From Fulvivirga maritima (GTDB taxonomy: Bacteria; Bacteroidota; Bacteroidia; Cytophagales; Cyclobacteriaceae): DNA of 64,000 nt. The stretch's first letter is position 1. Each line of letters opens with the position of its first letter. Below the pieces are notes generated by a model that saw only the letters and a list, made by a program, of their open reading frames with translations, did no database searches and was not told where the DNA came from. Made by a program: the position numbers and the translations under genes. The stretch lies in NCBI RefSeq assembly GCF_021389955.1, contig NZ_CP089980.1, positions 1,859,501 through 1,923,500 on the forward strand, given 5' to 3'. This document shows positions 54,809 to 64,000 of this stretch, piece by piece.

Positions 54809-57800
54809 TTAAAGGTCGAACTTAAGGCCTATTCTTGACCACCATGAATAAAACTCTCTTTGAATCACCACATCTTCATTGCCCATATACGCTTCAAAAG
54901 GAGCATTAGTCAGGTTAAGGAACTCGGCAAACACTCTGAATTTATTGTTAATAGCATAAGCCATGGTCCAGTCTAACTGAAGTCTTTCACTTAAATAGAT
55001 ATCTTCATCTGGTTCGGAACCGATCTCTTGTAAGTAAGAACCGCGGTAGTTAGCAGAAATGCGAGTGTTAAACTTGCCCAAATCATAACTGATTGATATG
55101 TTACCCACATGCTTAGATTGACCTGGTAGGTTGATCTCTTCTTTATTTTCTTCTCTGATTAGCTCAGCGTTAGAGGCTGTATAAGTATAATTCAGATATA
55201 GACCCAGCCCTTTTAGTTTACCAGGGAGAAAGGTCATGTTTTGTTGATATGCGACTTCAATACCTACCAGATCAGCACCACCACCGTTTACCGATTGTGT
55301 AATACGCATGTTGGTTACATCCTCAATGGTTTGGTAATTAGTACGGCTGTAAATGAAATTATCTAACCTTTTGTAGAAAAGCCCTCCGGAAATAATACCT
55401 ATTGTGCCGAAGTATTTCTCTCCCATAAGATCCAGGTTAAAAGCACTTACCGGCTCCAACTTAGGGTTACCAATGGTTCCTTCTCTTTCTCTAAGCTCTA
55501 TAACGTTTTGAGGAACTATGTCTTCGAAATTAGGTCTTGCATAAGAGAAGGTGGCAGCGGCTCTCAGGTTAGTAGTGTTGTTAAGGTTGTATTTTAAATG
55601 AACCTGAGGCAGAATAAAGTCATAGCTGGTGCCGCCTTCTTCTGCTAATACTTCATCAAAATCGCCGTCTTCATCATAAATAACTGAGTTTGATTTGTAA
55701 TTAACATTGGTATGTTCATAACGAACACCACCTAATAACATCAGCTTTCTAAATTGAATTTTTGACATGATATAAGCGGCATATACATCTTCTTCAGCTT
55801 CATATGATTCACTGTTTTCGTCTTCTATTTTAGATTCTGTATCCAGAGCAAATCCTGATCTATTGGCATTAAAAAAGCCTAATACACGATCCATATCAGC
55901 ATGAGCCGCTATTTGATAATGATCATCAAGGAAGTGGTGATCTACTAAACCCCCTTCAAACGGACTAAGAAGTAAGTCGTCGGCACCTTCCCATTCAAAA
56001 GTGTTTTGAGTTACTGATAAGCTTTTATCCTTAAACCTGACTTTACCACCAAATTTTAAAATGGCCTGGTTATTCGCCAGATTATAAGGAAGGTTAATGT
56101 TGATCTTACCACTTATGTTACGGTCTTTGGCAAGTGTGTTGCCCGTTTCCAGCTCATCAAACTCGTAATTGTTATTGTTCAAATAAGCATTTTGAGGAGT
56201 ATAAGTGGTGCTGCCATTTACTAAGGCCTCTTCATCTTGGAAAACAGAGGTCATTACAGGCCATTTGCTATCACTAAAATCGGTGCTTAGTTGGTCTGGC
56301 TTACCGATGAAATTAACTTCATTGTCAAAAGGAGTATCTTGCTCGGCATCAGAATAGGACACTTCATAGTCAAAAGACAGCTTAGGGAAGGTATGGTTAC
56401 CGCCTGCACTTATGCTGGTGATGGTTTGAGACTCAAATCGATCTTTCATAGATCTTTCTATTTCATTGTTTTCAAAAGGAGAGTTGTCTTCATTAGGCAC
56501 AAAAACATATCTTCTTCTCCACTCACGATCAGTAAATCGGTTATAAATACCTCTCACATATATTTCGCTATTTTCTGATAAGTGATAATCAATGGTTCCG
56601 CTCAAGCCGAGGCGAGTACGGGTCAGTTCATAATCTCTAAATTCTAATTCACTACCATCTCTTTCCCAGTTGTCAGATCCTCTGTCAGTAAAATAATAGC
56701 TGGAATTTAAGAGAATACCCAGCTGCTCTGACTTACCAAATCGCTGGCCGTATTGCAATGATCCCTGGGCGTTAGGCTTATCCATCAGGTTATTATAACC
56801 ACCCACGAGCGTACCGCTAAAGGAAGGAGTTCTGGTTTTGGCTGTTCTTGTTATCAGGTTAACAGATCCGCCAATAGCATCACCATCCATATCAGGAGTA
56901 AGCGCTTTAGATACTTCTATAGATGCCAGCTGATCAGCAGGAATAGCGTCAAGAGCAATAAAGCGTACACCTGCTTCAGGTGAAGGGATCTGAGCACCGT
57001 TAATATTTATGTTAGTAAACTGAGGAGCTAATCCTCTCACCAAAACATATCTACCTTCACCCTGATCTCTTTCTACAGAGATGGCAGGTACTCTTTGCAA
57101 TGCTTCCGCTACGTTAGGGTCAGGAAAACGACCAATTTGCTCGGCGGCCACTATGTTTTTTATATTATCAGCAGTTTTTTGCTGGTTCAGGGCTTTGGCC
57201 TGTCCTTGTAATACGCCCACTACCATAACTGCTTCAAGCTCCTGAATATCTGCTTTTAGGGTAAAGTCTTTTACAATAGTCTCTCCTCCTTTTATAGTGA
57301 AGGTTTCTGAAATGGTACCAAAACCAATGTAACTCACTTCAATGGTAACATCACCGCTAGATACTCTAAGGCTGTATTCACCTTCGGTATTCGAAGAAGC
57401 ACCATAGTTTGTGCCTGCTACTCTTACTGTGGCACCTGGTAGCACATCGCCAGTATCTCCATCGGTGATTCTTCCTGTAATAATTCCTCTGTCATCATGA
57501 GTGCTTATCAATGGAGTTTTAGCCTTACTTACTATCAGGTTATAATTAATTTGCTTTATGCTAATGCCACTCTGATTGGAAATGTAGGCCAGCAGATCTC
57601 CCAAAGTGTTATAAGACTTATTAATTTTCACCTCCTTTTGCAGGTTAATTTGGTCTTCACTATAGGTGAAATGGTAGTCAGACTGTTGCTCTATTTCTTT
57701 AAAGAACTGAGTAAGATTACCCTGCGTTCTTTTCAGAGACATTTTTACCTGGTACACACTCTGTGCTGAAGTGGTACTTGCCAGTAGTATGTTGCTCACT

Positions 57801-57874
57801 ACCGCTTGTATAATGAGTCCATAGATCAGGTATTTGCTGAGCATTTTAATAGACTTCAGTAAATTTTTTTTCAT
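54809..57874 (-). CDS. TonB-dependent receptor (TIGR01782-like, with STN domain)
   Basis: A 1021-residue outer-membrane receptor with a long signal/membrane segment at the start. An STN domain (about 45-110, LTQFFKEIEQQSDYHFTYS...) precedes a carboxypeptidase-like regulatory domain (about 125-205, GRITDGDTGDVLPGATVRVAG). The plug follows (about 225-345), with EQIGRFPDPNVAEALQRVP and DGDAIGGSVNLITRTA, then a barrel to the C-terminal Phe-Asp-Leu. The plug pattern matches the TIGR01782 group. An STN domain lets the receptor signal to the FecR/sigma pair encoded just upstream. The ligand is probably phytate or its metal complex, from context. Confidence 0.9.
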   Translation of the reverse strand: MKKNLLKSIKMLSKYLIYGLIIQAVVSNILLASTTSAQSVYQVKMSLKRTQGNLTQFFKEIEQQSDYHFTYSEDQINLQKEVKINKSYNTLGDLLAYISNQSGISIKQINYNLIVSKAKTPLISTHDDRGIITGRITDGDTGDVLPGATVRVAGTNYGASSNTEGEYSLRVSSGDVTIEVSYIGFGTISETFTIKGGETIVKDFTLKADIQELEAVMVVGVLQGQAKALNQQKTADNIKNIVAAEQIGRFPDPNVAEALQRVPAISVERDQGEGRYVLVRGLAPQFTNININGAQIPSPEAGVRFIALDAIPADQLASIEVSKALTPDMDGDAIGGSVNLITRTAKTRTPSFSGTLVGGYNNLMDKPNAQGSLQYGQRFGKSEQLGILLNSSYYFTDRGSDNWERDGSELEFRDYELTRTRLGLSGTIDYHLSENSEIYVRGIYNRFTDREWRRRYVFVPNEDNSPFENNEIERSMKDRFESQTITSISAGGNHTFPKLSFDYEVSYSDAEQDTPFDNEVNFIGKPDQLSTDFSDSKWPVMTSVFQDEEALVNGSTTYTPQNAYLNNNNYEFDELETGNTLAKDRNISGKININLPYNLANNQAILKFGGKVRFKDKSLSVTQNTFEWEGADDLLLSPFEGGLVDHHFLDDHYQIAAHADMDRVLGFFNANRSGFALDTESKIEDENSESYEAEEDVYAAYIMSKIQFRKLMLLGGVRYEHTNVNYKSNSVIYDEDGDFDEVLAEEGGTSYDFILPQVHLKYNLNNTTNLRAAATFSYARPNFEDIVPQNVIELREREGTIGNPKLEPVSAFNLDLMGEKYFGTIGIISGGLFYKRLDNFIYSRTNYQTIEDVTNMRITQSVNGGGADLVGIEVAYQQNMTFLPGKLKGLGLYLNYTYTASNAELIREENKEEINLPGQSKHVGNISISYDLGKFNTRISANYRGSYLQEIGSEPDEDIYLSERLQLDWTMAYAINNKFRVFAEFLNLTNAPFEAYMGNEDVVIQREFYSWWSRIGLKFDL

Positions 57875-57989
57875 AGATTTAAAAAGTTTAAGGTAGTTCC
57901 CATTGGTGAATTATCAGCTTTAAACATATTTCCGGTATCTGATTGTATCGTTTCTCAGGCGTGATCAGTATGCCGGTTATTTTTAGTTT

Positions 57990-58961
57990 TTATTGGCATC
58001 CGTCTCCATATAAAATGTAAGTGTCAGCCTGTTTTTTATAATGAATATTAGTGCTTAGCTCTAAAGCCTGAAGCACGTGAGTTAAGGTTTCGTCTTTAAA
58101 TGAACCAGTGATGTGACAATGGCCAAGGCTATTGTCTTTTAGTTCTATTTTCACTCCATACCAATACATCAGTTGATTAATTACTTTGCTTATGCTTGCA
58201 TTATGAAATAACAGGTTGTTATCTCGCCAGGCGAGCGCCGCTTCCATATCTGCTGACTGCTCAGTGAGTAGTTTTTCTGACCTCTTATAAACTGCTTCTT
58301 CATGGGGTAGCAGCGTTACCTGTGCTCCTGTGTTTTCTGAAACTTCTACTTTTCCTGTAGCTACTGTAACAGTTATTTCCGGTTCATCAGTAAAAGCATT
58401 GATATTAAAAGAGGTACCCAGCACCTTAGTACTCACCTCACCAGTAACCACTATAAATGGATGCCTTTCATCTCTCTGGACATTAAAAAAGGCTTCGCCA
58501 GTTAATTTTACTAATCGGATATTGTTATCAAATTCTTCAGGGTATTCTAAGGTGCTACCAGCGTTTAGTTTTACTATAGTGCCATCAGGAAGTTGGAAGG
58601 TGGATTTCTGACCGTATGGGTTGGCCTTTACAATAGTAGAAATCTGTAATGAACCCGATGTAGAAACTTGCCAGATAATAAGTGAGGAGATGAGCAAGAG
58701 TGCTATGGCAGCAGCTGTTTGTAACCAAACAGATCCACTGCGGCGTTCTTTCTTTTGAATTTTAGTGTTGAGTTTCCTTAAGCCTACGCCAGTGTCAAAA
58801 TATTTTTCATCTCTATACGGTTGTTCCCAAAGTTTAATGTGTTGGTTAAGCTTTTTCTGGTTCGCCTCATTATTAGAAAGCCATTGGTAAAGCTGATCTA
58901 CTTCTTGAGTAGAGGCTTCATTGGCGAGGTACTTAGCTATGATTACTTCTATGTCTTGCAT
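57990..58961 (-). CDS. FecR-family anti-sigma factor
   Basis: A 323-residue inner-membrane anti-sigma factor. The N-terminal sigma-binding segment (1-75) is cytoplasmic, one membrane helix spans about 80-98, and the periplasmic FecR domain follows (about 120-225, STLEYPEEFDNNIRLVKLTGEAFFNV, given by its GEAFF core). A C-terminal DUF4974-like part (about 250-320) ends it. It should receive a signal from the STN domain of the adjacent receptor and release the sigma factor encoded upstream. Gap to the receptor: 115 bp. Confidence 0.9.
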   Translation of the reverse strand: MQDIEVIIAKYLANEASTQEVDQLYQWLSNNEANQKKLNQHIKLWEQPYRDEKYFDTGVGLRKLNTKIQKKERRSGSVWLQTAAAIALLLISSLIIWQVSTSGSLQISTIVKANPYGQKSTFQLPDGTIVKLNAGSTLEYPEEFDNNIRLVKLTGEAFFNVQRDERHPFIVVTGEVSTKVLGTSFNINAFTDEPEITVTVATGKVEVSENTGAQVTLLPHEEAVYKRSEKLLTEQSADMEAALAWRDNNLLFHNASISKVINQLMYWYGVKIELKDNSLGHCHITGSFKDETLTHVLQALELSTNIHYKKQADTYILYGDGCQ

Positions 58962-59066
58962 TAAACATTGGGTCGTTTAATGTTATGAGTGAAATATGGC
59001 TAGCTGACCCCTATCCTGAAGTGTTTATGAAATTGTTAACACTAAATAGGCGCAGATAACACTTAG

Positions 59067-59615
59067 TTAATGTTTCTCTAACTGATAGATTTCAATGGCT
59101 TCTCTGATGAGCTTAAGCGCTTTCCCCATTTGATTTTCTACTGTTTTAATGGAGATTTCAAGAATCTTAGCTATCTGCACATATTTGAGTCCATCTATTT
59201 TGTGCATCTTAAATATGAGCTGGCACTGATGTGGGAGTGCCTCATACGCGCGTTGGTAATAAGTGTTTAGCTCATTAAATAATAGGTGGGTTTCCGGATT
59301 GTTAAAGTCTTCCGTATTGAGAGCACTGTCTATATTCTCTGCTAAAAAAGGCCTTTTTTTAATATGTAAAAGGGCTTTATTTCTGGCGATGGTAAAAAGG
59401 TAAGATTTGGTGTTAGTATGAACGTTGAGCTTTTTTCGGTCATTCCAAATTAGAAAAAACACATCTGACACTATTTCTTCAGCACTTTCAGGATCTGCTA
59501 TCAGGTGGTTAACAAAGTTACATAATGATGAATAGTACTTCACAAAAAGATACTCAAGGGCCTCTTTGTTGCCTTTTTTGATTTTATTAAATAATATCAG
59601 ATCAGGTTGTCTCAT
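59067..59615 (-). CDS. ECF RNA polymerase sigma factor
   Basis: 182 residues from the ATG at 59615, which gives the usual MRQPDLILFNKIKKG opening; an upstream start at 59651 is less typical. Region 2 (about 18-85, AEEIVSDVFFLIWNDRKKL) and region 4 (about 120-175, GLKYVQIAKILEISIKTVENQMGKAL) are clear. It is a Bacteroidota FecI-like sigma factor, controlled by the FecR gene 105 bp downstream. It should activate the receptor/lipoprotein/phytase genes. Confidence 0.9.
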   Translation of the reverse strand: MRQPDLILFNKIKKGNKEALEYLFVKYYSSLCNFVNHLIADPESAEEIVSDVFFLIWNDRKKLNVHTNTKSYLFTIARNKALLHIKKRPFLAENIDSALNTEDFNNPETHLLFNELNTYYQRAYEALPHQCQLIFKMHKIDGLKYVQIAKILEISIKTVENQMGKALKLIREAIEIYQLEKH

Positions 59616-59713
59616 CACCGCAAAATTTGCATGAAACACCGAGTGCTGCAAAAATTGCCGGTTAACAAATGTTTAAGAAATAGTGACTAAATGCTTTTAG
59701 TTCCAGAATAAAA

Positions 59714-60967
59714 TCAAGCCAAACTAGACTGTCTTTTTGTAGTTTTTGGTCTTGGCATCGCTTTTCGTGGCGTACCATTCTTCTGGATTGATTTTAACTT
59801 TTTAGCCTTTGATTTTTTCTTTTTATTCCACCACACTAAAAAGCCGGTTATGGGTAAGCTAGCGCAAATAAGACTTATAAAAAAAGCAAGTATTTTACCG
59901 GGAAGGCCTAATACAGTTCCAATATGAATATCATAATTCATCATAGACAGCTGATCTGCAAAAGAGGCTTCAGCAAAACGATCACCTGGGTGACGAAGGG
60001 GCTCCAGCGTATAACGATCATAGAAGTAAGTGTTATGATTATACCATGCACCGTGAATTTTATATATCGTAATTTCCACGGCGTCATCTTCATCTCTCAG
60101 TTGAGGTGTCATGTACATACCTTGTAGGTCGTGCTCCTGCTCCATAGTTTTATACCAGGCTCTATCTAGTGGAGAGGTGGTTTCGTTATTGATAAGGCCG
60201 GCATTTGAAATATCAGAGTGAGGATGGCTATGGCCGGGTCTTTCTTCTCCTGCAGAAGTCACATAGTAAAGTGAGTCTGCAAACCAATCAAAACTCCAAA
60301 CTAGTCCTGTAAGGCCAATGATAAGGGCAAGCAATAAACTGTAAAAGCCCAGCACATTATGCAAGTCATAGTTGACTCTTTTAAAGCTGCCATTCCATTT
60401 TATTTTAAAGCTCTTTCTCATTTCTGATTTCTTCAGATTTTTAGGCCACCACATAACAAGGCCGGTAATGAGAAGAATAATAAAGATAATGGTGGCTACG
60501 CCTACAATAGGTCTGCCGATGTCATAAGGAAGCCAAAGCGCACGGTGACCATCAATGATAAACCTGAAAAAATCAAACTCACCATCGCCAATGGTCTGCT
60601 GTTTATTTAGAAACTGACCTGTATAGGGATTCATAAACACCACAGAGAAGCTCCTTTTACCCTCTTCAAATGAGCTAAAACCAACAGCAGCAGCCCCTTC
60701 ACTATGAGCATAGGTGAGACCAGTGGGCTTGGAAGAAGGCATGTATTGCGCTGCCGTATCCAGCAATACGCTTGGCGGAACATAGGCTTTGTCTTGTGCC
60801 TCTACAAAGCGCCAAGGCTCCAAGGCGTCTTTAATATCCTGTTGAAAAACATATATGCACCCGGTAATACTCACAATGAATACTATTATTCCTGAAACTA
60901 ATCCCAACCAAAGGTGAATCCAATCGTTGAATCTTCTTAGTGCACTTTTCTTCTTTTTGTTTTTCAT
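59714..60967 (-). CDS. PepSY-domain iron-uptake membrane protein (PiuB-like)
   Basis: 417 residues from the ATG at 60967; an upstream start at 61000 is not preferred. Four membrane helices are seen (about 13-40, 160-182, 205-225 and 360-385), with PepSY-type regions between them and a basic C-terminal tail. The opening KSALRRFNDWIHLWLGLVSG is typical of the iron-regulated PepSY family, thought to assist siderophore or Fe(III) reduction at the inner membrane. It follows the DUF4374 lipoprotein and TonB receptor genes, forming an iron-uptake set. Confidence 0.88.
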   Translation of the reverse strand: MKNKKKKSALRRFNDWIHLWLGLVSGIIVFIVSITGCIYVFQQDIKDALEPWRFVEAQDKAYVPPSVLLDTAAQYMPSSKPTGLTYAHSEGAAAVGFSSFEEGKRSFSVVFMNPYTGQFLNKQQTIGDGEFDFFRFIIDGHRALWLPYDIGRPIVGVATIIFIILLITGLVMWWPKNLKKSEMRKSFKIKWNGSFKRVNYDLHNVLGFYSLLLALIIGLTGLVWSFDWFADSLYYVTSAGEERPGHSHPHSDISNAGLINNETTSPLDRAWYKTMEQEHDLQGMYMTPQLRDEDDAVEITIYKIHGAWYNHNTYFYDRYTLEPLRHPGDRFAEASFADQLSMMNYDIHIGTVLGLPGKILAFFISLICASLPITGFLVWWNKKKKSKAKKLKSIQKNGTPRKAMPRPKTTKRQSSLA

Positions 60968-60985
60968 GGAGAGGTGTATGAAATG

Positions 60986-61024
60986 AGGAGGCTGTCTCAA
61001 AAGTTACTTTTAAGTCAGCCTCCT
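60986..61024. repeat. Long hairpin between the DUF4374 and PepSY genes
   Basis: AGGAGGCTG (60986-60994) and CAGCCTCCT (61016-61024) form a 9-bp perfect outer stem with a smaller AAAAG/CTTTT inner stem. On the minus strand it lies between the two genes and has no T tract after it. It could attenuate or process the transcript and so set the ratio of PepSY to receptor. On the plus strand a T-rich run follows, but no gene reads that way. Confidence 0.5.
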
Positions 61025-61073
61025 TTGTTTTTATAAAAGTGACTCTTTAATTAAAAGAATCGCTTGTATTTAA

Positions 61074-62297
61074 TTATTGTTTGAAAAATCCTGCAACAAA
61101 ATTCGCTTCTACTGTTGCTCCTACGGTTGAAGTATAAGTATCAGGATCCATTCTGTATATGGTGATATCGTCTCCCTGAGGTATACAAATGTATACATAC
61201 CCGTCAGCATATAAAGCGGCTAACCTTCTGCCTTGACCTGGGTGTTCAGGTACATCAGCAATGAAGTTTACAGTTTGGTTTTCAAAATCTATGATAGCAG
61301 ATTGTAGTGGACCATCAGCCCATTGAACTTGTTCAGATCTATCGGCTACGTTAATTTCCGCGAATGCTCTTCCATCTTCTAGGTACTTCACATGAGCCGT
61401 GTTATATCCATCAGAAGCAGCCGCTATGTCAAAGAAATATTCTGTGTCAAATTCTGTTTCTCCGCTGTTGATTTTTAAAACTCCTGATGGCTTTGTGCTT
61501 TGTGTATAGCCATTCGCAGGATTAGAGTGAGAAAAAGCATAAATATTCCCATCTTCGTCTTTTACAAGACCACTCTTCGTGTTAAAGCCTCCAATAGGAC
61601 CAACACGGTCATCAGTAATTATTTTCTCAAGTTCTAGCTCTGGGTATGAGAATACGGCAACTTGTGCTTCATCTGTAAATAAGGTTGAATACGGAGATTC
61701 AGGCATGCTAATATAATAACTCAAGAATAAGTGGTCTCCGCTTACTACCATACCAGAGTAAGATGGCCCTACTTCATTTGTTATTGCTGAAACCGCTACG
61801 CTTTTTGTTTCTGTTACTGCTACAGTATTAGGGTTAAACTTATTGAATATGATAGAGTCAGCCTCATTATCTACTGTTACTGAGATGAGTGTATTATCAT
61901 CTGCTTTTACAATATCAGAAAGACTTGCAGGGAAAGAAACATCACCTACTTGAATTAATTCATTGTTAGCATCTCTACTGATACCCACTACATTAACGTC
62001 ATCAAGACCGCCTATGCTATAAATTGTTTCGTCAATTTGGGTGAAATCATAATATCCTGGCTGTTCTATTCCTCTTCCAGTAGCGGAAAGGTTGCCACTC
62101 ATTACATCTTGGAAAGGAACGCTGTAGTAAGTAAATCCACCTTCACTACCCTGAATAGCAAGCGAAAGCACATAGTCACCTGCAGGACCTGATGGGGTAT
62201 TATCGTCATCATCATCACTGCAAGCTGTCATCAGAAATGCAGCGCTGGCTGCGAGTAAACTGAAAGCAAACTGCTTCATTCTTCTCATCGAAATCAT
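61074..62297 (-). CDS. DUF4374 lipoprotein
   Basis: 407 residues from the ATG at 62297; other in-frame ATGs at 62288 and 62279 are possible, and all give the lipobox LMTAC followed by SDDDDDN. The rest is propeller-like DUF4374 sequence, for example DYVLSLAIQGSEGGFTYYSV near the start. Family members sit beside siderophore receptors in Bacteroidota and are thought to help in iron or heme uptake at the cell surface. It lies between the TonB receptor (stop at 62328) and the PepSY gene. Confidence 0.85.
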   Translation of the reverse strand: MISMRRMKQFAFSLLAASAAFLMTACSDDDDDNTPSGPAGDYVLSLAIQGSEGGFTYYSVPFQDVMSGNLSATGRGIEQPGYYDFTQIDETIYSIGGLDDVNVVGISRDANNELIQVGDVSFPASLSDIVKADDNTLISVTVDNEADSIIFNKFNPNTVAVTETKSVAVSAITNEVGPSYSGMVVSGDHLFLSYYISMPESPYSTLFTDEAQVAVFSYPELELEKIITDDRVGPIGGFNTKSGLVKDEDGNIYAFSHSNPANGYTQSTKPSGVLKINSGETEFDTEYFFDIAAASDGYNTAHVKYLEDGRAFAEINVADRSEQVQWADGPLQSAIIDFENQTVNFIADVPEHPGQGRRLAALYADGYVYICIPQGDDITIYRMDPDTYTSTVGATVEANFVAGFFKQ

Positions 62298-62327
62298 ATT
62301 TAAGTTAAATTTATATAGTGTAATCAA

Positions 62328-64000
62328 TTATCGTCCGATTGCGTATCTAAGCTTAATGTAAAAAGCTCTACCAGGTTTCTGCAAATAGTATTTGTCATAA
62401 AGTCTGGCATCTGTCAGATTTCTGCACTCCAAGCTTATATTGTAAGTTTCATCCTTAAGGCTGTAGGCTAATTCTACGTTGTGAGATGACTGTGCAGGAA
62501 TTACCGTTTTGCTATCAGCAGATCCATATTTAGCCCAGCTTAAAAAGTATTCTTTATTAAAATTGTAGAAATAGCTGATGCGAAGAGTGTTATTCATGTC
62601 AAGTAAAGCAGAAGGGGTAAAAACCGCTCTGGCATTTCCGAATAAATAAGGAGTATTTGGTAGTCTGTATCCTTTATTGAAATTGGTTTGCCATCCTGAA
62701 TAGTCATTATAAACCCGGTCTGCCTGGTCTGTAATGTTTTGATAAGTAATGCTGGCGCCAAGATTCAATAAATTTTTCCATTGATAATCTATAGACCCTT
62801 CCACACCCAGCGTTCTTATTTTGGCCAGGTTACTGTAGTTTGTTTCAGGACTTGAAACCGTTACTACCTGATAAATTAGATTGTCAGCATTTCTGTAAAC
62901 GAAGTTACTTTCCACAGTAATATGGTGATCTTTTCCTATATGCAAACCCAAGTTGGCGCCCACATTAAGATTACTACTTTCTTCTGGTTGCAGATCTGAA
63001 TTAGCTGAAACGAAATTACCATCACCAAATACTTCATTAGCTGAAGGCAATCTATAAGACTTTTCATAAGAAGCCTTTAACTGAAGTTGAGGAAGCAGGA
63101 AGTAAGAAGTGGCTAAGCCGTAGCCAAATGTCTCTGAACTAGCTTTATATATGCTAGTAGTTTCTTCATTACCTGTAGACGTTGATTGCTGATTAGTTTC
63201 CAGATTTAGAAAGTAGCCTTTACCAAATAGGGTGGTACTCCACTTTTTGTTAGGTTGAAATTTATAAGCCATGCCCAGTACATGTTTATTCAAGATGCCG
63301 GGAAGGTCGTTAGATGGATCATTTGGGTGCTCATAATCATAGCTTTCTCTGTGATAGTTTTGAAAGGCATAGTTAAGAGCTAAAGAGTGCTTATTGGTAA
63401 TAGCATACCCCAGGTTGAGCTGGTTGGTAAATTCGCGAATTTTAAACTCCAGATCATTGGCCTGACCGTTTTCTGCAGGCTGACCTCGGGGAATGGTTTC
63501 TCCTAACCAGTTATAATATACTCCGCTTAGGGTATCTATATTATTGGTTTCTGTGAAGTTGAAAGAACTGTTTAGACTTAAGTTTAACTTGGGAATGAAA
63601 ATATTTTCTTTGTTGTATTTGAGTGTCGGTATAATTGATTTACTATCTCTTGTTATCGCTCCAAAGGGCTGAGCCATAATAGCTCCATTTTGAATTTCTT
63701 TATCATCACCAGATACAATTACCCCTAACAGAAGTTGATCAGCATATTTTTTATTAACTACCCCTGCTTCAATTTTTGCGGTGGCTGATTCATAGGCATC
63801 ATGAAAGCGCTTGGTGTTGGTTCGGTAAAGCACATTTCCGTTAGCATCAGTAATTGGCACATTCACTTCATAATCATTATCAGAGTAATTATAGATAAGG
63901 CTACCTCTGGCGGTAAATCCTGTTTTTTTATTAGTATGCGCTCCGTTAATGCTTACTCTGTGTGTATTAAATGAGCCGAACGAATATGAGGCATCAAGAA
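62328..64000 (-). CDS. TonB-dependent siderophore-type receptor (5' end outside window)
   Basis: The reading frame runs open past the window edge; 557 codons are visible. They encode C-terminal receptor barrel with typical alternating strands (for example YGLATSYFLLPQLQLKASYEKSYRLP), the signature LQPEESSNLNVGANLG, and the terminal strand AFYIKLRYAIGR. The receptor plug and N-terminal regulatory domain lie outside. With the DUF4374 and PepSY genes downstream, it probably imports a ferric siderophore or heme. The ligand is not visible. Confidence 0.88.
   Translation of the reverse strand, partial: LDASYSFGSFNTHRVSINGAHTNKKTGFTARGSLIYNYSDNDYEVNVPITDANGNVLYRTNTKRFHDAYESATAKIEAGVVNKKYADQLLLGVIVSGDDKEIQNGAIMAQPFGAITRDSKSIIPTLKYNKENIFIPKLNLSLNSSFNFTETNNIDTLSGVYYNWLGETIPRGQPAENGQANDLEFKIREFTNQLNLGYAITNKHSLALNYAFQNYHRESYDYEHPNDPSNDLPGILNKHVLGMAYKFQPNKKWSTTLFGKGYFLNLETNQQSTSTGNEETTSIYKASSETFGYGLATSYFLLPQLQLKASYEKSYRLPSANEVFGDGNFVSANSDLQPEESSNLNVGANLGLHIGKDHHITVESNFVYRNADNLIYQVVTVSSPETNYSNLAKIRTLGVEGSIDYQWKNLLNLGASITYQNITDQADRVYNDYSGWQTNFNKGYRLPNTPYLFGNARAVFTPSALLDMNNTLRISYFYNFNKEYFLSWAKYGSADSKTVIPAQSSHNVELAYSLKDETYNISLECRNLTDARLYDKYYLQKPGRAFYIKLRYAIGR

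Noticed and set aside
54809-57874. Polysaccharide-utilisation locus around the TonB receptor
   Set aside because: No SusD-like lipoprotein and no glycoside hydrolase or lyase are present; the enzyme partner is a phytase.
1-64000. CRISPR arrays, rRNA, tRNA genes or prophage
   Set aside because: No regular spaced repeats, rRNA or tRNA-like stretches, or phage structural genes were seen when reading through; a tRNA could still be missed by eye.

Overview
The window looks like chromosome of a low-GC marine or soil Bacteroidota, most likely order Cytophagales (Fulvivirga-like; inferred from gene content only). Supporting signs are several TonB-dependent receptors with carboxypeptidase-like regulatory domains, an ECF sigma/FecR pair with a DUF4974-type C-terminus, OmpA-family lipoproteins with TPR and PD40 repeats, a DUF4374/PepSY iron-uptake set, choice-of-anchor L, and few clear Shine-Dalgarno sites. 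I saw no rRNA, tRNA, CRISPR array or prophage.

Layout. 1-7.2 kb: partial thioredoxin-like protein, M20 dipeptidase, divergent OmpA-like protein, DUF697 membrane protein, cyclic-nucleotide-gated K+ channel, small L7/L12-like membrane protein, choice-of-anchor L/OmpA fusion, LEA14-like lipoprotein. 7.2-17.5 kb: 2OG-Fe(II) oxygenase, TPR protein, large outer-membrane beta-barrel receptor, HAMP-GAF membrane sensor without an output domain, PD40/amidohydrolase fusion. 17.8-26.3 kb: DUF695 protein, unknown secreted protein, conserved Bacteroidota protein, PorE-like lipoprotein, purM, M1 aminopeptidase, tpx. 26.3-33.6 kb: a drug-efflux unit (GbsR/MarR-type regulator, TolC-like, adaptor, RND pump, TetR-like regulator, acyl carrier protein). 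Matching inverted sites lie before the regulator and before the tolC-like gene. 33.7-40.8 kb: thioesterase, M14 carboxypeptidase, patatin overlapping a methyltransferase, then four tandem RDD membrane-protein genes (the second frameshifted at a T9 tract) and a small membrane protein. 40.9-47.6 kb: a giant alpha-2-macroglobulin carrying an inserted SusC-type regulatory and plug module.

47.7-50.7 kb holds the most unusual cluster: a small membrane protein, a radical SAM protein of the tetraether-synthase (MJ0619/Tes)-like family, and a paralogue of prolipoprotein diacylglyceryl transferase (Lgt). A 561-bp IS200-like element splits the 5' end of the Lgt paralogue. Removing it at its TTAAT/TTTAAT junctions restores an exact 254-codon frame. 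The neighbourhood suggests lipid-chain chemistry, but the product is unknown.

51.1-64 kb: a histidine kinase, then a minus-strand operon-like run of ECF sigma factor, FecR anti-sigma factor, TIGR01782-like TonB receptor, very acidic lipoprotein and beta-propeller phytase, which reads as a regulated phytate/phosphate-scavenging locus. Next to it is an iron-uptake set of TonB receptor (running off the window edge), DUF4374 lipoprotein and PepSY membrane protein.
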